64,000 nucleotides of DNA from Epiperipatus broadwayi (GCA_028023455.1 JAQFVV010012398.1:4734682-4798681); one strand, 5' to 3'; positions 11,117 through 25,060 are shown, numbered from the stretch's first letter. A program made the numbers and translations. The notes: generated by a model from the sequence alone, not told the origin.

Positions 11117-14100
11117 CTCACTATATTTTTATTTTTTAATAAAATGAATAGGAAAGTGTTTGACTTTCATTGCAATTAAATATGTTCTCGGTTAATATTC
11201 TTTTGTTTTAATAACTTCTTTCTTTTATAGAAATGTAATAATAATCTTGTTATCAAGAAATTACAATTTCTCTAATTATTTTTATGTTCTTAACTTGGTG
11301 TTCTTAAATTTTGTAAAACTTTTAGTAATAAGCTTAGAAAACATTTTATTACATGAAATACTGCACATCACATTTGGAAAAAATAATAAAAGGAAAATAA
11401 AATATATGTGATTTCAACATAAACTGAAGAAATTTTTATTAATAAACATTATCACATACAGATTCGCAGATGGAAAAATGATGTTAGTATATTGTACAAT
11501 TTATTTACAAATTTTAATGTTTTTTTTGTTTGTTTATTTATATTTTTTTTGGATAGCATATAATTAAAGTCATGTATATTATTACAGTATAGTTTGCAGT
11601 TTCATTATATATTAATTAATTCCTGAACGTTCTTTCCCTCAATTCTTTCTGATTTAAAATTATTTTTTTAGGAATGTTATTATTTCATATAAGCAATTTT
11701 TGTTATTATGATTTTGATACTTATTTATATAGTGTGTTGGCTCTTAAATGACAATTTCTCTCATAAATAGGCAGTTCTAGTGGGTTTCTTTACACAGTAT
11801 TTGATGTTACATGGTAGTCAGTTCTTTGCAGGGATTGAAACTACCATGGATAAATATTTCAGTCATGCACATTTATTGAAATGCTGATAATTATACTGGG
11901 TTTCATTATAATTATTCAACTTTTTATATGCAATTCATCTAACCATTTTGAGCAAAATGAAGGAAAGGGTGATTTTGGTAAAACTTTTTATATGATTGAT
12001 TGTATAGCATTATTGATGACTATTCATATATACTTAGCACTTTTGATCTTCTTGACTCTGGTGTAACTAAAAAATGAACTCTGTAAATTTAAACACTTTA
12101 AACTTTATGAAGCTTTTCTTTTATATTTGCTAATCCATGATGTTAAGATAAAATTTTCTAAACAATTTTTTTCTTATTGTAAGATTATACCCATCCTCCA
12201 GCTATGTATTTTGATAAGTAACTTAAATGCTCTAAATGCTTGTTTATCAATGACTTATTCTTTAAATTGATAATGATTTACTAAGATATTTGCTTGCCAA
12301 AATACTAGCTTTTAAAAATAAAATTATTTGCTTTTGTGTACATTGCAGATTTAATTATTTGGGATACTATACTTAAGTATTCCATAAAAAATTATTTAAG
12401 AAAAATATCTTTTACATACAATAATATTAGATATCAATAAACACAGACATTTATTACAATATTTGGAATTTTATAAATCAAATCTAATAAATGTACCATT
12501 AAAAAAATAATCTGCAATAAGACTAAAATATTTCAATTTATATATATCTGTGTATATATATAATATTGGATAGATGAAAATAAGCTGCTGTGCTAAAATA
12601 ATTTTTATTCTGTTTGCCAACAAGAAATATTAAAAGAGTAATAAAGAAAAATCCAAGTGGAGAAAGAAAAAAATAGCAATAATGTCAAGAAATATAATAT
12701 GTACTTTTGAATTTCTTTTGCTTTAGCAAGTGCACACCCAACTCAAAAGATTTTGGTTTATGCTCTACAAAAGAGGATTGGATCAGATTGTGCTTAAGAA
12801 TGAATTACACGTATTATTTGAAAAGAGATAAAAGTTAAAACAGAAAGGTATTTATTATATTTTTATTTACAATGTCAAACTTTCTTTATTTATAACTTTG
12901 ATACCAACAGCTTTAAATAAATACATTAGTGATTATTGCTAATCATTTAGTAACCTGAAATTATTCCTATCCAACATATAAACTTTAAATCTCAATGAAA
13001 AATTAATATATCCTTTATATATATATGGAATAACATCATTTCAAGCCTTTTTCCATTTGTAATATCTTTTTAAAGACAGATATCTTTTAAACTACTATTC
13101 CTCTACATGTGTTTTATTTATATATTTTAAGAATGTGTGAAAGAGTGGAAATTTCAAGTATATTTTTAAAAAGGTCTAATTATGTGAGCAAAAAGGAAAA
13201 TTCATTATGGAAAAAAAACAAAAGTGTCAAAAAATATTGTGAAAAAATTAAATAATCGGTAAAGTATAAAATCTCATGGAAGAATTTATATATTAAATAA
13301 ATTCTCTACATATAAATAGTACTAATAAATTAAAAAAGAAATAAAATACTTCCATTTTTAAAATAAAAATGAACTGATCTAATATAAAATATAATGCAGA
13401 AGAAACCAAAGACAGATGATAAAGTATTTTATTACAATAATTAGTCAAAATATTTTACCAGAATATTAAATATTGATAAAAATAGTAAGGTGGACATATA
13501 TCAAAGATTTAGTCACTCATATAAAAAAACAATTGAGATTCTAAGAATTATCAGCAATACTGTTACACTATTAATGAGGAACCGTAATCAACTTCAGCAT
13601 CATAAAAAAAGAGTGGAATAGAAAATGGTTTTAATAGTCTTTTTATAAACTGTAAGTATAAAGTAATAAAGAATCTGTGTATTGCATAAATAAATTGTCT
13701 TGAGATTTCTTCATGGCATTATTTTACTATAATGGACTAATGCATAAAATCTGTAACTCTTTTACTGAACAGTAAATTGACCATGAAATATATTTTTCTC
13801 ACTCTTACATATGTAAGATCCTTAACTTTTTCATTATGAAATAGATTGACTATTAAAATTATCTAATAGTTCAGCTTTTTAAAAGCTTCCTTATTTTATT
13901 TCAACAGTTAGACTCCACTAATAGATCACTCACTGAAATTAATGTTTAGATAACACAAGAGTTTATATTTATATCAAGTCAGATATTTTTCCCTATCTAT
14001 TAGAAATCAAATTAAGAATGGAAATAATTAAATTATCAGAAAGATAATTTATAGTTATAGCATTAAATCATTAATAAAACATCTGACTTTATATAAAATA

Positions 14101-15336
14101 ATTAGTTGTATCATGTGAGCCATCCTGCTGATAAGGAGACTAAAAATATGTAGCTTCCTACCACCATTTTCAGCATCCTGCAAAATTTTTTAACTGAATT
14201 CTGTAATTTAGAGTTGATATCAAGAATTAATAATTGCATGAAGAATTGTAAGTAAATAAAATTTATATATTCTCCACGACTCTTTTCTTTTTTTAATTGA
14301 ATATTTATTTTATCTTAAATAATTTTTCTTTAAAAACAACAACTAAATCTTGAGTAATAAATTGTAAAATAACATTTTCATAAAGCATTGTATTTATATA
14401 TATATTAAAAACTAAAATCAATCAATCAATCAATTAATTTAAATCAATTTCCTTATTTTGTACTTAAAAAATCATTAACTTTATAAAACATACAGTTTAT
14501 ATAAAATAAATTTTGAATGGATTCTATGTCAACATAAAATTATTTGTTTTGAAGATATTTCTGTACATTTATACATTCTTTCATCACATATTTATAACCA
14601 TTTTCTTCATGCTTTGCTATCATTTTCTTTGTCTTAGTAAAATAAGCATGTTACTCTGAATTTAAAATTATAAATTACTCTCTCTCTCTCTCTCTATTTT
14701 ATTACAGCCCTTTGTAGTAAATATTCCAGGCATTAAAAATATGCTATAATCAATTCAACTGTTCTAATTTTATCTATTCATTTCATCCAGCCCAGATTTC
14801 AAATACTTTTAACTCCTTTTGTAGTTGTTTCTTTTCCACAATATGTTTACATGTAGGAGTTTTCTATTTAATATCAGATTGATAAGGAATCAATAGAATA
14901 CTGTGAACTAATCACTCCAGACAAAATATTTATCTTTTTTTTTTAAATCATAATTTTATCTTTTTATACCATATATATATATATACTGTATTTCTATTAT
15001 TTCACATTTTTTTAAACATTAGTTTTTGTTTTAGTGCCTAATAGCCTATCTGGCTAGTAATATATTACTATGTGAAATTAATATCTCAGGTTAAAAATCA
15101 GACTTCACTTTAAGATGAAATCTTAGTTAAAAATAGCTTAATATCAAGTCACACAATAAAAATATTGATGTACACTTCAACAGTAATACAAAGAATATCT
15201 ATCTCAGTGATGAAAGTGCATGATGGTAGCAGATATGAACAAACTAAAGTCCCAAATATTAAATTCCAATGAGTGATCTTCTCTTCAATTAGAAGATGTC
15301 ATAAAATTGCTTCAAATCAGTATTAAGATTATACAA
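11117..15336. other. AT-rich non-coding sequence
   Basis: I see only simple sequence: a (TA)n stretch near 12541-12562, an ATCA repeat near 14417-14436 and a (CT)n tract at about 14680-14696. The one 61-codon frame (11881-12066) is hydrophobic AT-rich translation with no recognisable domain. Confidence 0.5.
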
Positions 15337-15404
15337 GGCAAAACTCTCTCCATACTGTAGTGCCACCCTGTGGCAACCAGAGTAATCAATGGATGCCAGA
15401 AAGA
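15337..15404 (+). repeat. Fold-back repeat FB1, copy 2 (one-arm fragment)
   Basis: About 68 bp match the outer part of the FB1 arm (GGCAAAACTCTC, TAGTGCCAC, AACCAGAGTAATCAATGGATGCC). The inner arm and the opposite arm are absent. Confidence 0.75.
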
Positions 15405-18208
15405 TTATATAGAATCAAAACTGGAAATACACAATAAAGTAATTACATAACAGACATTGATATGTATGTGTATATATACGATAAAAAAATACATGCTGGG
15501 ATCTTGAAACCAAATAATCTTAATTAATTCATCAATGTTTCCAACATTATATAAACTGAATTGAATTGTAATTCAGAGCATGAGTGCTATGATCCTGATA
15601 GCATCCTCAGCTTGAGGATAAGGACACAACCTCCATGCATAAAATTATCAGTCAATGGCTATGGGATGTTATTCTTTATTAGGAAGTAGTGAAGAGGACA
15701 GTGGAATGTCTATTTCTACAAAATGTATCAATTCCAATGATAGCAAATATATAGACCACCATTAAGTAAGTCGATATCCCACTAGGTTTTCGATTGGCAG
15801 TAGCATTCTTTCAAATTGGCAGAAGAACATAAGTGATAATAGTAAAGAGGAAAGTGATAGCTGGATGATTATTTATGTAAAAAATTTAGCTCGTAAATCC
15901 TGTAATGAAGGTCATTGTGAATTGTTCTTATTTTTACTATTATGAACATGAACATAAGATTAACTTAGATAGATAATGAAACTTTTATTAATTAAGACAT
16001 TGGTATCTTTTCTGTTAGGAGAAGACATGGGACTGCTCAGATCATAAACCAAAAAAAAATTCATAAAGATAGTGCACTGAATAAATACATTTAGAAATGG
16101 TATTTAGACTATAATACCATTGAGAAGTGCTAGCAAATTGGAAAATTTTTAAAGGGAAATAAAAATAAATAATATCAATGTCATATAATTAAGTGAATTG
16201 ATGTGGAAAAAAGGTAAATAGTGGAGTTGTTTTATTCTGATGGTATTATACTAGTAAATAAAATTGGTTTTGCTCTTGGAAAGAAAGTAAGAAATAGTAT
16301 GGCAAAAGGTAGTGTGTAACAAGTTCTGCCCTTTCTTCTAATTCCTCCAACTATATGTGTGTCAACTCGCAATGGTTGATCATATGCTATCTGTATTAAA
16401 TATATTTATAAATTAATGAGATTTATTCATGAACAAATATATTATCTTTAAATTACAGAGATGGACTTATAGTAACCATAGACCTGAAGGCAAGTTATTC
16501 TAAAACTTCATCTCCCAAAAAACAAACAAAAAAATAAACATAATGATATATGGAATAGATATTCTGCATTAGTTTCTCACAATTACTAATTAATGTTTCC
16601 CAAACAGTATATTTATGGACATCAGCATTTTCCAATTCCAAGTGACAATCCTATGTTTTATATAAGAATTATACTGATGGGTTTAATAAGAACAATGATA
16701 GCATATAAATGAAAGCCCAACCACTAGCTAGCTCACTGCGGGTGGTTAATACTTAAACTGATGGAGACATGTTAATACAGAGTAATTCACACTAAACTAT
16801 TTTTAAAAAAAGCATACATATATTTTGACTAGATGAATAACTATAAAAATACAAAACAAAATAATGGTGCTCAATTGTTTAATAAAAATGTAAGCATATA
16901 TATATAGCTTTAACAGTTAGAAATTGTTATTTAACACAGATTAAATATTTTACTTTAGAATTGTTTATATCTGTTAATATAAAATTTATAATTCATACAC
17001 TTATAAATTTGAAAGAACATATATACTACCTTTAGTTCCCAGGGAAATTAGATCATTCATATACATGCAGAAAGTAAGCTTGCTTAGTAAAAACTATGGT
17101 CATGGAAACTGTCCAAAAATAATGTCTTTGCTTTCAAAATTTCTGATGAAACAATGATGAATTATAATATTTGATTAAACAAATGTGTATGGATGCTGAT
17201 TTTAGTTTCTAACGAGGACAGGATCATATACCATCTTTTGTTTCCTTTGTGGAGGGGTGGGATAAAAGCCCAGCACATTTAGAATTTTACCCCAACATAA
17301 TCATGTTAGCTGGCATATATTTTTCTTCCAATATCATAAGTCAATTACTTTGAATATTAATTAATAAACAACAGTTAAAAGATAATCATAATAATAATAA
17401 TCTGGTCACCCGTTTTTTCTATTTTCCTTTTTTTTTAAAAAAAGTTCTATCCCCTTTTTCTGATGCAATACTTCCCATAACTTCTCAAAATGTTTGATAT
17501 TTTTACTATTATTTTATGTGATCTTCTTAGTCCAGTACACTGCTATCTCAAATCAGACTTCTTTTGACTTCTTATTTCTTTTTACAAAAGAAAATATTTT
17601 AGCAAGTTTTTTTTTTACCTTTAACATTTCGTTAGAAACTTTTTAAAAATAACTTTATACAATAACTATGGTAAAAGCATTCCATAGATAACATATGTTT
17701 CATTTTCATCATTTACATATTTTTATTAGATAAAACAAAATTATACACAAGAAAAAAATGTACACTATACGCTTTTCATACATTTGATTATATAATAACA
17801 TATATAAATACACATATTCCACTAAAACAAATGAGCACAACTCCCCCCCCCCCCTTAAGCCTATCTTGGCTAATTTATTCAGTCATTTTGAGTCAATCAA
17901 ATATATATATTTGATTACCACATCTACATATATGTGTGGCTATCTAAAATCCCTTTAACTTGTAATAGGGTTCAAACCTGGTTTCTGTTAAAGTAGATTG
18001 TGTTGATGATAGATTTAAGATGATGAGGATAACTGCAAATTTTAAGGATTTTGTTTTTATACATGTTTATATTTGAACTATTAATCGTGATGGTATAGAA
18101 ACAGATGAACAATATGAAAAGATGGACGAAATAATATAAGAATAAAAATGCATGTATATTGCTTTTGGGTGATAAGTCAACTGTTGTGGAAGTAAGGAAA
18201 AAAAGTGT
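15405..18208. other. Unrecognised AT-rich sequence
   Basis: Between about 15540 and 16500 the composition is slightly less AT-rich and has short open stretches, but I could not match them to a family. A C homopolymer tract lies at about 17844-17854. Nothing else is supported. Confidence 0.4.
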
Positions 18209-18270
18209 TGGCAATTATGATATTGAAAGAAATTATGGTATTGAAAGAAGAAATAAATAAAAGAGATAGT
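18209..18270 (+). repeat. Short dispersed repeat shared with 24.53 kb
   Basis: The segment AATTATGATATTGAAAGAA followed by AATAAATAAAAGAGATA recurs at 24535-24575 as AATTATGATATTGAAAGAA and AATGAAAGAGATAAA. Two copies about 6.3 kb apart suggest the edge of an undefined dispersed element. Confidence 0.45.
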
Positions 18271-18897
18271 CAGTTCATAGAATTTTATAAAGAGAATAAT
18301 TTTGTGGTTCCAAACAATCAATTTAAAACTCATCCAGAAAATTGTATACATGGAAAGCTCTGGTAACAGAAAAATATATCAGATAGCTTATATACATATA
18401 TATTGTAACAGATCAAAGTTGGGGGTATATATGGGCAGATTGCAATCATCATCATCCCTACTGAAAGTCATCAATAAATATAAAAGTAGCATGAGAGAAT
18501 TAGCATTGAGACAGCAATTATAAATAATATATAATAATTATAAGTTAGAAACCTACATCACCAGCATTAAACTTTACTAATCAACAGTCATCCTATATGA
18601 CTAGATCTAAAAGATGAACACTAATGAAATCACATTATATCATCTACTCTAATGCCAAACATATGACATAATAAAAGCAATAATCTACATATTTAAGTGC
18701 TAAAGTTACAATAAAACATATAAATGCTCAGATTCTAATACATATTAATCATTGTCAATGCTTAGTCATATGGTACCAAGAATGTACTGATCATTTATAA
18801 ACATTTTTCAAATCTAAAGTGCAGTGAATGCACTTTAAATGTAATTTTGACCATTGCACCACCCAAAGAATTAACTGGATATCTAAATACAAACATA

Positions 18898-18930
<33 letters not shown>

Positions 18931-18941
18931 TATATATATAA
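18898..18941. repeat. Compound microsatellite (CT)n(CA)n(TA)n
   Basis: A CT run, then a CA run, then a TA run follow one another without interruption over about 44 bp. Confidence 0.9.
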
Positions 18942-21384
18942 ATTAACCATTATTGTTCAAGAACTAGCTCAGACTCACAAGAAATCTAGGGACCTGTGAG
19001 TGTAAACAAGGGAAAATACACATGTATAAGCTTAATCTATTTTACCTTAAATAGTTTCACTGGGATAATCTACAAAATCCCTTAAAGCACAATGCTATGA
19101 CAAAATCAGTCTTATATCAATTCGCAGCACAGATAACTGAAAGAATAAAGTCATCAACACAGAAAATAATTTCAGAAATTATTTATTAGTAAACTTATTT
19201 TAATTGTTGAAAAAAAAAGAAAATTCAGAGAAATATGATATTATGACAAATCCAAATTGAACACAAATCTTTTATAAGAGATATATTTTTATACAGTAAA
19301 TAAGATTATTTCCTATTGATTCCTGCTAATTAATTAACATTTATTTTAAGTAAGTTATTCTCTATTTTTAATAATTAAATTTAAAAACCTGACATTATAT
19401 AATAAAAAATAAAAAAAATTAAGACTAACTAAAACCTTTCATTCCTTTTTTTGAAAGTGGGAAAATCCCATATACTTTTATATTTTAGAGAAAAAAATAA
19501 AATAATATGCTAAAACGCAAATTTATTCATTATCCCTAATTATCTCCTATATGATAAAATATATTTAAAAATTTAGATGGATTTTTTTCTTTTAGTTCTT
19601 CTTTTAAGTTTACTTAGTATCAGTTCATTTCAAATTAGCCTTTTTGCTTGTTGTTTTAAGTGTTCAGTTTAATTATTTTATTCCAGATAAACATAGGTTT
19701 CCACTTTAACAATCCATTTTATTGGAAATTCTTTCCTTAAATTTTTCCTCTTGTAGTTCTATTTTTGAAATGGATATTTATTTTATTACAGGGCCAGTTT
19801 ATCAATTATTTCCTCTCTGATTAATTTTTTTTCTTTTAACTCCCATTTTGACATTGACAATTATTTCATTTTATATTAACATAGATTTCCAGTTTCTTGC
19901 AACTCCCATTTTACAATATGATAATTTTCAGGTCAGATTAATATAACCTAATACAGTCATAATTTGGGATGGATACATAAGTCTTATTGCAAATTACTCT
20001 CAGAGTATCATCTACATTCTATTTGATGAAGCAGATTACATGGTTGGATTGATAATGCTCAGGTTTTAGTTAAAGAATAGCATATGGTTCTTAGTAACAC
20101 CATTTTGAAAATCATTTTTTAACAATTAATAGTGAGGGAAGTCTCACTTTATAGTATTAACTTAACTTCTCTCTTCTTCTTTGAAGATCTGAGCTACTAC
20201 TGCTGATTTCTTCTCAAGAGTAGTACTAACAAGAACAGTTCAACCCTAAAATCCATCTAATCACATATTATTTCAGAAGGATTAAGCCCTGACCAACTGA
20301 TTTTATTTCTATAAATTATTTCTACAAATAAAATCTTTTTTATATATAAAAAATATAATAATTATTAGAAAAATCTCTTGTTTCTGTTTTAACATTTAAA
20401 ATTATTTGAAATATAACATTATATTTACACTTTAATTAAAAAAAAATCCTCTTAATTAAAAACAGCATTTTTTTAAAAAAAAATATATTAATTAATACCT
20501 TAATTTTTCTTATTTTAAAAATTGGTTAACATTATTTAAAGATTTTACTTACTTATCTCTCTTTTTATTTCTTTATAAAAAAGAAAAATATATATATATA
20601 TAAACAAATAACTAAATAAAATTACTGAAGAGAGAAAAAAAAATTATTAATGTTTATTTTACTCTTTTTTTATATTTTTTCTCTTTTACAACTATCCTTA
20701 GCAGAAATTAATTATTCATGTTCATATTATTTTAAATGTTTGGAATTTGTTATATAATCAATTAAGGATTATAACTCTTTTGATAAGTTAATATTTGCCA
20801 TTTTGTATAAAAAAACAATATTAGAAGAAACAATTCTTCTCATTTCTCCCTATCTAAATGAAAATAAAATAGTTAATCCAGATGAAACAATATTTCATCT
20901 TGATTATATATCTAGTCATCATTTTTTCCATTTACCCAATAAATAACAATTATTATTAATCTATTTTATTCAGAGTATAACTGAGAATGTGATAGGATGA
21001 TTGTGAACTCCTATTTAGGTTATCCTCACTCTCTGAACTAGTATTAATCTTTATTCTTTTTATATTTTCTTTCATGAATTATAACTATTATTCCTTTTAA
21101 CAGCTTTATAGTTTTTATTGGCCTTCTCTCTCATTCTCTGTAACTCTTTATTTTTGAAGTTGGAAGTGCCAAATTCTCTTTTTCTTAATCTTCCTTGGGT
21201 TTGTCAATTCAACAATTTCACTATCTGACCAACAATTCTTTTACTATTCCACATAATCATTTGATTTATCTTATGTGATAGGTTATACCTAATATTTTTT
21301 ATTTGAAATTTAATAGAAACAAGCAGTCAACACTTTCAATTGAGATATGTAACCTTGAAAATACTGAGTATAGATCTCTAACTC
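18942..21384. other. AT-rich, partly pyrimidine-rich non-coding sequence
   Basis: There is no clear feature. From about 21050 the plus strand becomes strongly T/C-rich, which continues into the minus-strand coding relic at 21.4-21.9 kb. The relic may therefore extend down to about 21100, but frames there are too broken to follow. Confidence 0.4.
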
Positions 21385-21905
21385 AGTATACTTTTTCTGA
21401 CACTTGATCCTGTACTTTTCCTATTAGTTCTTCTTTTACTCTTCTGATTGTTCTCTCAATTCCTTCCTTCCATTTTTTATTCTTTTAAGTCATTATTTCT
21501 ATATACTTTTGTTCAGTTTCTGTTTTCTCATTGTTCCTCTTTTAATTTCTCATCTTGCTCTTTTTGATCATCTATTTTCATCATCATTCTCTGATTATTT
21601 TCTTCTTGCTTTACTCTATAACATTTTGCAGTATTTTTTGGCTCGCTGATTATTTTTTTATTCTTTGCAACCTCTCTCTTTTTATTATTCTTAGTAGCCT
21701 TTCATGTGCTCTGTGATTGTATTCTTTTTGTTGTCATTAGTTTTCTTTCATTTATCTGAGCATTTCGTCTGCTCTCTTGATTTTCTTCATTCCTTTGCTG
21801 ATTGCTTTTTTTCATTTCCTTAAACATTTGCTATATCTGCACTGACATGATTATCTCCTCTATTCTATGGGTTTTTTCAATTGATTGCTGATCTTTTTCT
21901 TACTT
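21385..21905 (-). pseudogene. Decayed coding relic with coiled-coil character, unidentified
   Basis: Read on the minus strand from about 21902, one frame runs with few stops and is rich in Lys, Glu, Gln, Asn and Arg, as in KEMKKSNQQRNEENQESRR and later KIDDQKEQDEKLKEEQ (near 21540). After a frame change, EGIERTIRRVKEELIGKVQ follows (about 21475-21400). The heptad-like spacing of hydrophobic residues and high charge look like a coiled coil. Such a region is common in the first protein of LINE or gag-type elements, which is my best guess, but no defining domain is visible. Several in-frame stops show it is not functional. The alternative is a chance purine-rich strand, though the amino-acid mix argues against that. 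Confidence 0.4.
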
Positions 21906-22181
21906 TTTCAATTTTATTTTTGTTAGCATATACTCTGTATTAAATTACTTTTAAAAAGCAAATATGAACTTTTTAAAAAATATTTCATAAAATACACCTC
22001 ATAACACTTCCCTCTCTATGCATTTTTACTAATGCCTAATACTATTCTTGATCTGTCTTTTTTTTAACCTCATTGTCCCAGCATTTGTCCACTCCTAATT
22101 TATTTTCCCTTACTTTATTCTTCATTTCTATCCTGCACATGCATATGTGACTGGATTTTATTATTTCACTATTATTTTTAT

Positions 22182-22412
22182 TTTTTTGAAAACATGTGCA
22201 TACATAAAAGGACATTTATATAATAAACAATTTTCTTAAAATCTAATTCCAGATATGCTGACATTTTAAAATTCAATTTTAATTTTTTCATAATCATATT
22301 ATGATAAAATTTATATCAATAATTCAATTACTTTTTTTACATATGCATGCATAAAATTAAGTTCTTATAATAAACCATTTGCTCAAAACCTATTTTCAGA
22401 TATGTGACTAGT
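22182..22412 (+). repeat. Diverged direct repeat, two units about 150 bp apart
   Basis: Unit 1 (about 22182-22262) and unit 2 (about 22331-22412) share the order: T run, ACATGTGCATACATAAAA or ACATATGCATGCATAAAA, then TATAATAAAC, TTTCTTAAAATCTA or TTGCTCAAAACCTA, and CAGATATG. They look like an old tandem duplication. Confidence 0.5.
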
Positions 22413-23390
22413 ATCTGACAGCAAAAGAATGGTGACCTGCATCAGTCTTGAATCTCATCATCAGTTTGGTTTACTGATGCAACATGAACACCAGAAGGAT
22501 AATCTCAATTTAAAAACTGTAAGCCACTTTTAACTCTAAATATAAAATTGTAATGCAAAAATCTTTGCACAGCTTTGCTTCTTTTAGTCTTAGAGGTTAC
22601 ATTAAAATTATGCCTTGCTTTTTTCTTTAAGACTTGGCACTGGGGTTTGTGATACAGAACTATTTTAATTATCCATGAACACATTTGAAAATATAAAAAC
22701 TCAAATGTGGGATGATATACTGTTGATGTAGAACATTCCATGAAGTTACTTGAAAGCACTGCATTCACAAATCAATGACAAAATTCTTCATCCATCACCA
22801 ATATTGAAAGTATAGCTAAATAATCTACAATAGTCAAAAGTTTTTTCCAATCTATAAAAACCATGCTTTGTTTTTCTGTTCTATTTCACATATGAACTCT
22901 TTTTACATAATCATTAACATCACTATTTTTATAATTTATAATCAATTATAGTTTAATCAATACTCATCATATAATTCATAGTTATATACTTTTTTTTCTA
23001 TTAATTCTGCATTAAAATTGCCTTTTTTTCTCAGGTGTAGTTATATTTAAGCATCAAGTTATGTGGCTCACTTGTATACTGTCCATTAGAATAGTCACAA
23101 TCAGGTCCACAGTTGGGTAATCATTTTTAATGGTATGAATGTGGGGTGTACAGAGAGATAGGAATAACTCCCCAAACAGTTATCATAATCAAAAATGAGT
23201 AAGAACAACCAACATTATAAGTCAATAATTAAACACACACACATATATATATATATAAAATAGAAAATGCATTATATAACATTTCAATAAATAAACATAT
23301 AATAAAATTTGTTGTCAAATCAGTAAAATTTATAAGTGATAATATTATTGTAACATATAATAATTGATTTTATAAATTGGGTAAAGAATG
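22413..23390. other. Unrecognised sequence
   Basis: A minus-strand 87-codon frame (22505-22768) is present but I could not match it to any family. A TA microsatellite lies near 23245-23258. Nothing else is supported. Confidence 0.4.
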
Positions 23391-24297
23391 GTCTGTGGGA
23401 CTACTTATGGTGGCACAAATTTGTAATTTTACATTGTCAAAATATGAAGAAGATATATTAAATTCTTGTGATTTTGATTGTATGTGGATATGTTTGTTTG
23501 TGGTCATGATGCTATTATTGAAGCACTTTTATATAACCAAATAATTTAAATAATTTAAAAATGAACTATTGATAAAAAACAAAATAGAAAAATAAAATTT
23601 TTGGATTTACATTTATATAGAGATATAATTAGTTTAAATCATAAATTGATTATTAAACCACTTCAAGAAAGTAGATATATTCATTTTAAATCACATGGAT
23701 CAGTGATTCATAAAATGGTAAGTTTGAAATCCTTTTTACATTGTAATGATAAATTATGCAAATATAAAATGTATAAAAATCAAAATATTGAACTTTTTAA
23801 TCATGAACATATGAAAATAGGATATGATAGAAAACAAATTTTTCTTACATTAAATTGGTTTAATAATAAAAAGAATAAACATAATACAAAATTAGATAAT
23901 AAAAAATGGGTATCTATGCCATTTATAAATAATGTTCAATCTCAATTTATTAAAAATATATTTAAAGATGAATACAATGTTTCATTTTACTTTCCTCCAA
24001 ATTTAAAAGTATTACACATAAAATGCAAAGAGGTAATATAATTTGTAAGATTATATGTAGTTGTAAAAAAATCATATATTGGGGAATCAATTATTATATA
24101 ATCAGGTTTAAAAAAAATATAAATAATCAATTAAATACTGCCTCAGTATTCTTTGACTATGAAAAATCTTGTAATTTTCAATTTATTTTTAATGTAAATG
24201 ATACAAAAATATTACTGGAAAAAAGAAATCATAAAAAGAGAAAAATTAAGAAAGCAATATTGATAAATAAATTCAAAGATAATATAATAAATAGATA
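23391..24297 (+). pseudogene. Penelope-like retroelement relic (end of reverse transcriptase plus GIY-YIG-like domain)
   Basis: The 146-codon frame at 23601-24041 begins, just upstream of its Met, with KIKFLDLHLY. This resembles the segment that follows the catalytic YxDD box in Penelope-like and related reverse transcriptases. It is followed by RYIHFKSHGSVIHK and, near the end, YFPPNLKVLHIK. An overlapping frame (24023-24298) reads NIICKIICSCKKIIYWGIN, similar to the start of a GIY-YIG nuclease (Cys-x-Cys then Y-x-G), and ends LLEKRNHKKRKIKKAILINK. Upstream, 23391-23485 carries LSKYEEDILNS, which may be the remains of the palm. The frame change between the two domains and the missing catalytic core show decay. 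The family call rests on motif order, not alignment. Confidence 0.55.
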
Positions 24298-24596
24298 AGC
24301 AGCAAATACTATCATACACCGTATATAGAAAGTCACATGATATTAAACCCTCCTATTATTTTGTAATTGATAAGAATTACTACATAATCAAAAGCTCTGT
24401 TGATTAATTAAGATATTTTACTGTTAAATTATTTGGATTTACATAAAGTATATTTATAATTTTTACATATATATATATTTCAGTAATAATATATATACAT
24501 CTCTAGCATTAACCATTAAGAAAAAAAATATTGGGAATTATGATATTGAAAGAATAAATGAAAGAGATAAATTGTGGAATTCTCTAGATAGACCAA

Positions 24597-24796
24597 TAGG
24601 TAGGTAGGTAAATAGATAGACAAAATGGTTGGTAGGTAGGTAGGTAGGTAGGTAGGTAGATAGGTAGGTAGGTAAGTAGGGGGGTAGGTAGGTAAGTAGG
24701 TAGGTAAATAAGTAGGTAGGTATGTAGTTAGGTAGGTAAGTAGGTAGGTAGTAAGGTAGGTAGGTAGGTAAGTAGGTAGGTAGGTAGGTGGTAGAC
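24597..24796. repeat. (TAGG)n microsatellite, about 200 bp, imperfect
   Basis: Tetranucleotide TAGG/GTAG units with scattered G-to-A changes fill the tract. It ends in AGACAGAC units. Long minus-strand frames reading Tyr-Leu-Pro-Thr repeats are translation of this array, not genes. Confidence 0.95.
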
Positions 24797-24897
24797 AAAG
24801 AGACAGACAGACAGACACATACATGATATATATATAAATATGCTTAAGGGTTCACATACTTTATCTGATACTGATATAAATATTATCATAATAGAGT

Positions 24898-24943
24898 TAT
24901 CTACCTACCTATCTATTTATTTATCTATCCATCTATCTATCTA
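24898..24943. repeat. (CTAT)n microsatellite
   Basis: An imperfect tetranucleotide tract of CTAC, CTAT and TTAT units lies about 100 bp past the TAGG array. Confidence 0.9.
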
Positions 24944-24956
24944 TATACTTAACAAA

Positions 24957-25060
24957 TGATGAAGATTATGATCTGGAGCAACTGATGAGTGCTGATTCAA
25001 CACAATATGTGCATCTTGGGGGATCATTTATCCTTTTCTTATGTCTCTGGTTGTATGTTT
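24957..25060 (+). repeat. Fragment of the composite repeat seen at 38-39 kb
   Basis: The order GATTATGATCTGGAGCAACT, GATGAGTGCTG, ATTCAACACAATATGTGCATCTTGG and GATCATTTATC matches the unit found several times at 38.2-39.3 kb. The tRNA-like part of that unit is not seen here. Confidence 0.6.

Noticed and set aside
22505-22768. 87-codon minus-strand frame, considered as a mariner-type transposase fragment
   Set aside because: A run with VTSKTKRSKAVQ is vaguely similar, but no catalytic DDD/E spacing, terminal repeats or second motif could be found.
24516-24824. Overlapping minus-strand frames encoding Tyr-Leu-Pro-Thr repeats
   Set aside because: They are the translation of the imperfect TAGG tetranucleotide array. 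A repeat length not divisible by three gives open frames in several phases.
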